Below, one piece after another: positions 5,292 to 10,739 of a stretch of 10,739 nt of DNA; the stretch's first letter is position 1, and each line of letters opens with the position of its first letter. The notes under the pieces are model-generated. The model did no database searches. It saw only the letters and a program-made list of their open reading frames with translations, and was not told the DNA's origin. The translations under genes and the position numbers were made by a program. Source of the DNA: Lactobacillaceae bacterium (lineage in GTDB: Bacteria > Bacillota > Bacilli > Lactobacillales > Lactobacillaceae); NCBI GenBank assembly GCA_031282325.1, contig JAITDY010000003.1, forward strand, positions 1 through 10,739, in the 5' to 3' direction.

Positions 5292-5691
5292 TTTGCTACT
5301 TTACTCAGTATTTTTATTGTTTTTTCATTATTTATCCACAATATAAATTAATAATAAAAATAAGGGTAATTTTATGGTTTGTTTAAATAAAAAATATTGG
5401 TTTTATTCATTCATTAATTTCCCCGAACAAATGAAGTTTTAATAATAATTTTAAATTATTTATATTGAACTCAATTTTGGAGGTTATAGTATTTTTTAAA
5501 TGAAAACACGGATTGTATCAGATAAAATTTTTTTGAAAAATTTATTAGTACAAAATAAAAAGGGTGATAAACTGATTTTTATATTGACAGGATTTAATAC
5601 TTTATTATTGATGCTTATTGAAAATAAAAAAATAGAAAAGAATAATCAAGCTAATAAATAGCTACTTGACAGATTATTATAAAATTAATAT
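5292..5691 (+). other. 400-nt intergenic region between metK and cysS without a convincing gene
   Basis: The stretch is very A+T-rich. It contains a perfect DnaA-box sequence TTATCCACA (5332-5340) and two short open frames. The first (5374-5442, 22 codons) has AAGGG 7 nt upstream. The second (5500-5661, 53 codons) is preceded by GGAGG (5479-5483), but 16 nt away, which is too far for normal use. There are two TTGACA hexamers, at 5584-5589 and 5666-5671. I see no T-box signature for cysteine regulation of cysS, no tRNA and no strong terminator. It may be a decayed gene or a long untranslated region. Confidence 0.6.
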
Positions 5692-7101
5692 ATGAAAGTT
5701 TATAATACAGCTTCTTTAAATAAAGAAGAATTTCATACAATTAAAGAAAAACATATTGATATGTATGTTTGTGGTCCTACGGTTTATAACTATATCCACG
5801 TTGGAAATGCGCGTTCGGCAATTGCCTTCGATACAATTAGGCGCTATTTCGAATATAAAGGTTATGAGGTAAATTACGTTTCTAATTTTACTGATGTCGA
5901 TGATAAAATAATTAATCGCGCTAAAGAAGAAGGTACAACTGAAAAGAACATCGCGGAAACTTATGCAAATGCATTTTTTGAAGATACAGCTCCTTTGAAT
6001 ATTCGGCCTGCAACAACCCGTTCATATGCAACACAAGTGATTCCGGAAATTATTGATTTTGTTAAAGATTTAATCGATAAAGGATACGCCTATGAATCTC
6101 AAGGAGATGTTTATTTTCGAGCAAGAAAATTTCATGGTTATGGAATTTTAGCCCACCAAGATTTAAATGAACTTATGGCCAATGCGCAAGGTAGATTAGA
6201 TGATCAAGAAATGCAGCGTAAAGAAGACGCATTAGATTTTGCTGTTTGGAAAAACGAGGAACGAAATGGAGTTATTTCTTGGCAATCTCCTTGGGGGAAT
6301 GGCCGACCAGGTTGGCATATTGAATGTTCGGTAATGAGTCAAAAATATCTTGGAAACACTATTGATATTCATGGTGGTGGAATTGATTTGGCTTTTCCGC
6401 ATCATACTAATGAAATTGCCCAAAGTGAAGCTCATACTGGTCAGAAATTTGTTAATTATTGGTTGCATAATGGTTTTGTAAACGTTAATGACGAGAAGAT
6501 GAGTAAATCGCTAGGAAACTTTACAACTGTTCACGAGCTATTAGAATCATATGATGATCCAATGGTTATTAGATATCTTATGGGAACAGTTCAATACAGA
6601 AAACCGATTAATTATTCTAATAAAGAATTAGAAAGAGCAAGGACTGAATTAAATAAAATTCGTTCTGGTTATCAAAATCTTAGTTTTGCTCTAAAAGATT
6701 CAAATGATGGTTTTGATAGTGATATCGATGAGAAAATTGATAATTTGGTTGCCGAATATCAAGTGGCGATGGATGATGATTTCAATACTCAAAACGCACT
6801 TGCGTCAGTATTTGAATTAGTATCATTAGCAAATACCTATGCAAATAATACGGATTTAAAAAAAGATACGGCAAATAAAATTTTAGAAACTTTGGAAAAT
6901 TTAATGAGTGTTTTTGGCATTGAAGATTTATATCCTGATGCTAAGCCATTACCAAACGATATACAAAATTTGTTAGAAGCTCGCAAAAATGCTAGATTAG
7001 CAAAAAATTATCAAGAATCAGATAGAATTCGTAATCAATTGAAAGAAAAAGGAATTATTGTAAACGATACACCTCACGGCCAAAAATGGACAAAAGAATA
7101 A
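5692..7101 (+). CDS. cysS: Cysteinyl-tRNA synthetase
   Basis: This 469-residue class I synthetase charges tRNA-Cys with cysteine using ATP in the cytosol. It has the HIGH-type motif at HVGN (36-39), within MYVCGPTVYNYIHVGNAR, and KMSKS at 269-273. All four zinc ligands of the discriminating active site are present: Cys27, Cys212 (GWHIECSVMS), His237 and Glu241 (FPHHTNEI). The C-terminal part is the DALR-type helical bundle and tRNA-binding tail. The start is fixed by the conserved N-terminus MKVYNT; the next Met (24) already lies in the active-site block. There is no Shine-Dalgarno sequence, and the bases before ATG read TATAAAATTAATATATG, so the mRNA may be leaderless. The matching tRNA-Cys is 3.4 kb upstream. 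The usual Firmicutes neighbours (cysE before, Mini-III RNase gene after) are not next to it. Confidence 0.97.
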   Translation: MKVYNTASLNKEEFHTIKEKHIDMYVCGPTVYNYIHVGNARSAIAFDTIRRYFEYKGYEVNYVSNFTDVDDKIINRAKEEGTTEKNIAETYANAFFEDTAPLNIRPATTRSYATQVIPEIIDFVKDLIDKGYAYESQGDVYFRARKFHGYGILAHQDLNELMANAQGRLDDQEMQRKEDALDFAVWKNEERNGVISWQSPWGNGRPGWHIECSVMSQKYLGNTIDIHGGGIDLAFPHHTNEIAQSEAHTGQKFVNYWLHNGFVNVNDEKMSKSLGNFTTVHELLESYDDPMVIRYLMGTVQYRKPINYSNKELERARTELNKIRSGYQNLSFALKDSNDGFDSDIDEKIDNLVAEYQVAMDDDFNTQNALASVFELVSLANTYANNTDLKKDTANKILETLENLMSVFGIEDLYPDAKPLPNDIQNLLEARKNARLAKNYQESDRIRNQLKEKGIIVNDTPHGQKWTKE

Positions 7102-7169
7102 TTATTTGATAAACTTACTAAAAGTAAGGAAATTTGTAATTTAAATTTTCTCATTATAGGGGGATGAAA

Positions 7170-7292
7170 ATGACTGAACGAATGGATATGTCGTCTGCAC
7201 AAAGAAAAATGAAAAGTCCAAATATCAAAACTCGAAAACGTGCTTTGAAGGCGATTCATGATTTTAAAAAAGCAATATGCAATAAGAAGTAG
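7170..7292 (+). CDS. Small basic protein, 40 residues, of uncertain function
   Basis: The product, beginning MTERMDMSSAQRKMKS, is highly basic with many Lys and Arg. Its middle, SPNIKTRKRALKAIHDFKK, looks like an amphipathic helix. I have a vague memory of similar proteins of about 40 residues in lactobacilli annotated 'putative metal homeostasis protein', with an SPNIKTRKRALK-like core, but I cannot verify it. No metal-binding cluster is visible: there is one Cys and one His. The second ATG of ATGAAAATG is preferred because GGGGG (7159-7163) is 6 nt before it, whereas it abuts the first. The stop codon overlaps a strong terminator. An opposite-strand frame (7074-7259) is a shadow. The tight ribosome binding site and terminator make this a real gene. 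Confidence 0.75.
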   Translation: MTERMDMSSAQRKMKSPNIKTRKRALKAIHDFKKAICNKK

Positions 7293-7309
7293 TAATACTT
7301 CTTATTTTT
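7281..7309 (+). terminator. Intrinsic terminator after the 40-residue protein gene
   Basis: AATAAGAAGTA (7281-7291) and TACTTCTTATT (7296-7306) form an 11-bp perfect stem with loop GTAA, and T residues continue to 7309. The stop codon TAG (7290-7292) lies inside the hairpin. Confidence 0.85.
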
Positions 7310-7339
7310 ATTTCATTTAATAAATGTTAGGATAAAATT

Positions 7340-7669
7340 ATGGGAAATTTTTATTTATTGGAAGAACCAATAAAAATGTATGATGAATCTTTTGATGAAA
7401 TTTTTGTTTTTAATATGAATGGGCTTGAAATTCAATTATTATCAGTAGATGATGCGCTAACGCAAATGTCTCTAACAACTAATTTGAATATCTCTATAAA
7501 CTTATTACCAAATCAAGCCTATATTGACATTGATCATATTCCAGGGAATGTTATTAAAGAATTAATTAATACTAAGGTTGCTTTGGATTTACATAAAAAA
7601 GTAACTTTGAATGGCGTTGATTATTTGTTGTTCGAATTTAATTTCAATCATTTAAAGAAAATAAATTAG
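7340..7669 (+). CDS. Unrecognised 109-residue protein
   Basis: No family is recognisable to me. The product is acidic near the N-terminus (EEPIKMYDESFDEIF) and has no membrane segment, signal peptide or cysteine. It reads like a small mixed alpha/beta cytosolic protein with short beta-like stretches such as FVFNMNGLEIQLL (about 22-34) and YLLFEFNFNHL (about 95-105). AGGA (7329-7332) lies 7 nt before ATG. It is bracketed by two intrinsic terminators (7281-7309 and 7676-7698), so it is probably transcribed alone, although I see no clear promoter in the 30 nt between the first terminator and the start. Codon use is similar to that of its neighbours. Confidence 0.7.
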   Translation: MGNFYLLEEPIKMYDESFDEIFVFNMNGLEIQLLSVDDALTQMSLTTNLNISINLLPNQAYIDIDHIPGNVIKELINTKVALDLHKKVTLNGVDYLLFEFNFNHLKKIN

Positions 7670-7675
7670 TTATGT

Positions 7676-7698
7676 GCACTATAAAAATAGTGCTTTTT
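7676..7698 (+). terminator. Intrinsic terminator before the pot operon
   Basis: GCACTAT (7676-7682) and ATAGTGC (7687-7693) form a perfect 7-bp stem with an AAAA loop, followed by five T residues. It ends the 109-residue protein gene and isolates potA, which starts 35 nt later. A TATAAT at 7702-7707, just after it, could be the pot promoter -10, but no good -35 accompanies it. Confidence 0.88.
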
Positions 7699-7733
7699 AT
7701 TTATAATAAAAAGAGTGCAAAAAAGGAGTCAAA

Positions 7734-8831
7734 ATGGCAGATATTAAACCAATTATTGAATTTAAAAATGTTAGCTTGGATTATCAAGATAATCGTGTTT
7801 TACATAATATTGATTTAGAAATAGAACAGGGTAAATTCTATACTCTTTTAGGACCTTCCGGTTCAGGTAAGTCAACAATTTTATCTTTGATATCAGGAAA
7901 AAATTCTCCTAGTGAGGGAGATGTTTTAATTGATGGAAAAATAGTTAATGAATTACCAGCTAATAAACGAGAAGTAAATACTGTTTTTCAAAATTATAAT
8001 TTATTTCCAAATATGAATGTATATGAAAATGTTGCCTATGGTCCAAAACTAAAGAAGTTACCGGCAAAAAAAATCGATCAATTAGTTAAAGATATGCTAT
8101 CTCTAGTTCGATTGAGCGATTTTGAACAAAATGAAATTACTGAACTATCGGGTGGTCAGCAACAACGTGTCGCCATTGCTCGTGCTCTTGCTAATGAACC
8201 AAAAGTTTTGCTATTAGATGAACCTCTATCTGCGCTAGATTATAAGCTACGTAAAGAGATGCAATATGAATTGCGTGAAATTCAACAAAGACTAGGAATA
8301 ACTTTTATTTTTGTTACCCATGATCAAGAAGAAGCATTAGCTATGTCTGATTGGATATTTGTCATGCAAAATGGAAGAATTGAACAATCGGGAACACCAG
8401 TAGATATTTATGACGAACCAATTAATCACTTTGTAGCTGATTTTATTGGCGAGGCAAATATTATTGAAGGCATTATGAAAGAGGATTACTTAGTTAGCTT
8501 TGTTGGAAAAGAGTTTAAAAATGTTGATGCTGGCATGAAACCCAATGAAAGAGTTGAAATCGTTATTCGGCCAGAAGACCTCGATATCGTAGCTCCAAGT
8601 AAGGGCAAATTACAGGTTACAATTGATGATCAATCATTTAGAGGTGATTTTTATGAAATTACTGCCATTGACGACGCAGGTAATGAGTGGTCAATTCAGG
8701 AAACAAATCCAGCTAAAATTGGACAACGTCGGGGACTAAAATTTGATCCCGAAGATATTCATATAATGCGTTTTAATGAAACTGAAGAGGATTTTGATTC
8801 TCGTTTAGAAAGTTATGAAGGTGAAGAATGA
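7734..8831 (+). CDS. potA: Spermidine/putrescine ABC transporter ATP-binding protein PotA
   Basis: PotA is the cytoplasmic ATPase that powers polyamine import through PotB-PotC. The 365-residue protein has Walker A GPSGSGKST (40-48), the Q-loop at Gln86 (VFQNYNLFPNMNVYENV), signature LSGGQQQRVAIARAL (138-152), Walker B VLLLDEP (158-164) with catalytic Glu163, D-loop SALD, and H-loop His196 (FVTHDQEEA). The C-terminal third (about 240-347) is the TOBE-type regulatory domain, including IRPEDLDIV (278-286). It starts at ATG with AGGAG (7724-7728) 5 nt upstream. Its stop overlaps the potB start (ATGA), giving translational coupling. In many lactobacilli murB precedes potA; here a terminator and an unrelated small gene do. 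PotA could be confused with other CUT1/Fbp-type ATPases, but the downstream genes settle it. Confidence 0.96.
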   Translation: MADIKPIIEFKNVSLDYQDNRVLHNIDLEIEQGKFYTLLGPSGSGKSTILSLISGKNSPSEGDVLIDGKIVNELPANKREVNTVFQNYNLFPNMNVYENVAYGPKLKKLPAKKIDQLVKDMLSLVRLSDFEQNEITELSGGQQQRVAIARALANEPKVLLLDEPLSALDYKLRKEMQYELREIQQRLGITFIFVTHDQEEALAMSDWIFVMQNGRIEQSGTPVDIYDEPINHFVADFIGEANIIEGIMKEDYLVSFVGKEFKNVDAGMKPNERVEIVIRPEDLDIVAPSKGKLQVTIDDQSFRGDFYEITAIDDAGNEWSIQETNPAKIGQRRGLKFDPEDIHIMRFNETEEDFDSRLESYEGEE

Positions 8832-9637
8832 AAAAATCATCTTTAACTTATTACATCTCCTATATATTATGGTTATTATTATTTGTAATTTTACCGTTAG
8901 TGTTACTACTACTTCAGGCATTAACTAATCAACAAGGTAATTTTACTCTTGATAATTTTCTTAATTACTTATCATCGGGAACATATTTAAGAATGACATT
9001 AAATTCTATTTTTTATGCATTTTTAATCACTCTGATAACTTTAATTATTAGTTATCCAATGGCTTATTTTTTAACTCAATTAAAAAATCATCAATTTTGG
9101 ATGTTATTGGTTATATTGCCAACTTGGATTAATTTATTGTTAAAAGCATATGCTTTTATTGGTTTACTTTCTCAAAATGGAACAATTAATTCCACGTTGA
9201 GTTTTTTTGGTATAGTTCCATATCAATTATTATTTACTAATGAAAGTTTCTTACTGGTTTCCAGTTATATTGAAATTCCATTTATGATTTTACCTATATA
9301 TAACAGCCTAATTGAAATTGACTCTAATTTAATTCAGGCAAGTCAGGATTTGGGTGCCAATACTTGGCAAACAATAAAAAATGTAATTTTCCCCTTATCG
9401 TTAAATGGAGTTAGAACAGGCATTCAAGTTGTTTTTATTCCATCTTTATCGCTATTTATGATTACAAGATTAATTGGTGGAAATAGAGTTATTACTTTAG
9501 GTACAGCAATTGAAGAGCACTTTTTAACAACACAAAATTGGCACATGGGTTCTACTATTGGAGTTGTTTTAGTTATCGCTATGCTAGTAACGACTTATTT
9601 TACAAGAGAAGGTAATAAAAAAGGTAGAAAAAAATGA
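8828..9637 (+). CDS. potB: Spermidine/putrescine ABC transporter permease PotB
   Basis: PotB is one of the two membrane subunits of the polyamine importer. The 269-residue protein has six predicted membrane segments, at about 10-31, 58-84, 88-113, 139-160, 198-215 and 240-258. The permease EAA loop that contacts the ATPase reads QASQDLGANTWQTIKNVIFPLS (170-191). The start overlaps the end of potA by 4 nt (ATGA); GAAGGTG just upstream acts as the ribosome binding site. The end overlaps potC by 4 nt. The basic tail TREGNKKGRKK is cytoplasmic. Confidence 0.95.
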   Translation: MKKSSLTYYISYILWLLLFVILPLVLLLLQALTNQQGNFTLDNFLNYLSSGTYLRMTLNSIFYAFLITLITLIISYPMAYFLTQLKNHQFWMLLVILPTWINLLLKAYAFIGLLSQNGTINSTLSFFGIVPYQLLFTNESFLLVSSYIEIPFMILPIYNSLIEIDSNLIQASQDLGANTWQTIKNVIFPLSLNGVRTGIQVVFIPSLSLFMITRLIGGNRVITLGTAIEEHFLTTQNWHMGSTIGVVLVIAMLVTTYFTREGNKKGRKK

Positions 9638-10419
9638 AAAAATTAGCTATTGGTAAAATTTATTTAATTTTCGTATTTATTTTGTTGTACCTCCCAATTT
9701 TTTATTTGATTGTTTATTCTTTTAATTCTGGACAATCCATGAATGGGTGGGCTGGCTTTACTTTTAATCATTATCATGAACTTTTTTCTGATGCACGAAT
9801 GATTGAAATTGTTTTGAATACTTTAATTGTTGCAGTATTATCTTCATTAATATCTACTATTATTGGCACGATTGGAGCATATTGGATTTATCAAACTAAA
9901 AATAAAAAAATAGCTAATCGGATTTTAAGTTTAAATTCAGTTTTATTAGTTAGTCCAGATGTTATTATCGGGGCTAGTTTTTTGATCTTGTTTACTGTCG
10001 TGGGAATGCAATTAGGCTTTTTGTCGGTACTTTTAAGCCATGTTGCTTTTTCCATTCCAATTGTTGTTTTAATGGTTTTACCTAAATTAAAAGAAATGCC
10101 AAAAACAATTATTGAAGCATCAGATGATTTGGGAGCGACTGGATATCAAACTCTTTCTAATATAATTTTGCCATATATTCAACCTGGGATTTTAGCTGGA
10201 TTTTTCATGGCTTTAACTTATTCCTTAGATGATTTTGCAGTAACATTTTTCGTTACTGGCAATGGATTTTCGACAATGGCTGTTGAAATTTATTCGAGAG
10301 CTAGACGAGGGACTAGTTTGGAAATAAACGCCCTTTCAGCGATTATGTTCCTAGTTAGTTTATTCTTAGTTTTAATTTATTATTTTATTAGTAATCCTAA
10401 AAAAGGTGGTAAAAAATAG
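9634..10419 (+). CDS. potC: Spermidine/putrescine ABC transporter permease PotC
   Basis: PotC is the second membrane subunit and pairs with PotB. The 261-residue protein has six predicted membrane segments, at about 8-30, 60-85, 100-122, 128-150, 182-207 and 233-253. The EAA loop EASDDLGATGYQTLSNIILPYIQPG spans 161-185. The stretch SLDDFAVTFFVTGNGFSTMAVEIYS (197-221) is typical of PotC rather than PotB. The start overlaps potB (ATGA) with AAAGGTAG upstream, and the stop codon TAG shares its G with the GTG start of potD. Confidence 0.95.
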   Translation: MKKLAIGKIYLIFVFILLYLPIFYLIVYSFNSGQSMNGWAGFTFNHYHELFSDARMIEIVLNTLIVAVLSSLISTIIGTIGAYWIYQTKNKKIANRILSLNSVLLVSPDVIIGASFLILFTVVGMQLGFLSVLLSHVAFSIPIVVLMVLPKLKEMPKTIIEASDDLGATGYQTLSNIILPYIQPGILAGFFMALTYSLDDFAVTFFVTGNGFSTMAVEIYSRARRGTSLEINALSAIMFLVSLFLVLIYYFISNPKKGGKK

Positions 10420-10739
10420 TGAAAAAACTTGTTCAATTTGCTCTGATATTATTAATAACTATTGCAGGACTTTTTATTTTAAGAACAACAACCTTACAAA
10501 CAGAAAATAAAAATTCAGGTTATAAAGGTGGAGATAATGTTTTAAATATCTATAATTGGGGTGATTATATCGATCCAACTCTTTTAAAAGATTTTTCCAA
10601 AAAAACAGGTTATCGAGTTAATTATGAAACCTTTGATTCAAATGAAGCAATGTATACTAAAGTCAAGCAAGGAGGAACTAATTATGATCTTATTGTTCCT
10701 TCTGAATATATGATTCAAAAAATGAAAGACGAAAAATTA
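10419..10739 (+). CDS. potD: Spermidine/putrescine-binding protein PotD, N-terminal part
   Basis: The frame starts with GTG inside the sequence TAGTG, sharing one base with the potC stop, and runs open to the window end: 107 codons of an expected 350 or so. AAAGGTGG (10402-10409) lies 9 nt upstream. Residues 1-20 (VKKLVQFALILLITIAGLFI) form a hydrophobic signal/anchor segment. The mature part has LNIYNWGDYIDPTLLKDF and YETFDSNEAMYTKVKQGGTNYDLIVPSEYMIQKM, the polyamine-binding family hallmarks. No lipobox cysteine is visible, so the protein is probably held by an uncleaved N-terminal anchor or released, rather than lipidated. It binds polyamines outside the membrane and hands them to PotBC. 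Confidence 0.94.
   Translation, partial: MKKLVQFALILLITIAGLFILRTTTLQTENKNSGYKGGDNVLNIYNWGDYIDPTLLKDFSKKTGYRVNYETFDSNEAMYTKVKQGGTNYDLIVPSEYMIQKMKDEKL

Noticed and set aside
5292..5691. T-box leader for cysS
   Set aside because: Amino-acyl-tRNA synthetase genes in Firmicutes often carry one, but the conserved AGGGTGGNACCGCG-type sequence is absent and there is no terminator before cysS.
6232..6468. Minus-strand 78-codon frame inside cysS
   Set aside because: It lies opposite the most conserved part of cysS, including its zinc ligands; no ribosome binding site.
7074..7259. Minus-strand 61-codon frame over the end of cysS and the 40-residue gene
   Set aside because: It overlaps the better supported plus-strand small gene and has no start or stop signals of its own.

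Overview
The window looks like chromosomal housekeeping DNA from a low-G+C Gram-positive bacterium, most likely a member of the Lactobacillales (Lactobacillaceae-like). The base composition is strongly A+T-rich. The trmD-rplS pair, the Firmicutes-type L19, the S-box (SAM-I class) leader on metK and the potABCD operon with a non-lipoprotein-looking PotD all fit this. I cannot fix the genus from sequence alone. There is no phage, transposon, CRISPR or defence locus, and nothing that amounts to a wholly new system. The interest lies in regulatory RNA and promoter architecture and in a few unrecognised small proteins.

Layout. 1-420 is the 3' part of trmD. A perfect extended -10 overlaps its stop codon and leads into a structured leader and rplS (ribosomal protein L19), which ends at a bidirectional terminator. 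On the minus strand follow a Cof-type HAD hydrolase (904-1734) and a glycine-rich hydrophobic 102-residue protein (1797-2105). On the plus strand a lone tRNA-Cys (2223-2293) sits 12 nt before a second Cof-type HAD hydrolase (2306-3127). A minus-strand polytopic membrane protein of unknown function (3158-3967) diverges from metK (4161-5291). metK is preceded by a compact S-box riboswitch with a terminator/antiterminator switch. After a 400-nt gap without a convincing gene come cysS (5692-7101), a 40-residue basic protein (7170-7292), an unrecognised 109-residue protein (7340-7669), and the polyamine transporter operon potA-potB-potC-potD. PotD is cut by the window end.

How the parts work together. 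trmD and rplS serve translation. tRNA-Cys and cysS are the two partners of cysteine charging and lie about 3.4 kb apart. metK makes S-adenosylmethionine, which is used by TrmD and sensed by the riboswitch ahead of metK. The pot genes form one translationally coupled unit (overlaps of 4, 4 and 1 nt) for spermidine/putrescine uptake.

The points most worth checking are: (1) the metK riboswitch has the S-box core, kink-turn and pseudoknot but no visible P4 helix, in a group where SMK (SAM-III) leaders are usual for metK; (2) three genes (904-1734, 3158-3967, cysS) lack a Shine-Dalgarno sequence and have a -10-like hexamer 6-8 nt before ATG, suggesting leaderless mRNAs; (3) the HAD gene directly behind tRNA-Cys may use an mRNA created by tRNA 3' processing; (4) the glycine-zipper-like protein and the 40-residue basic protein have no function I can assign with confidence.
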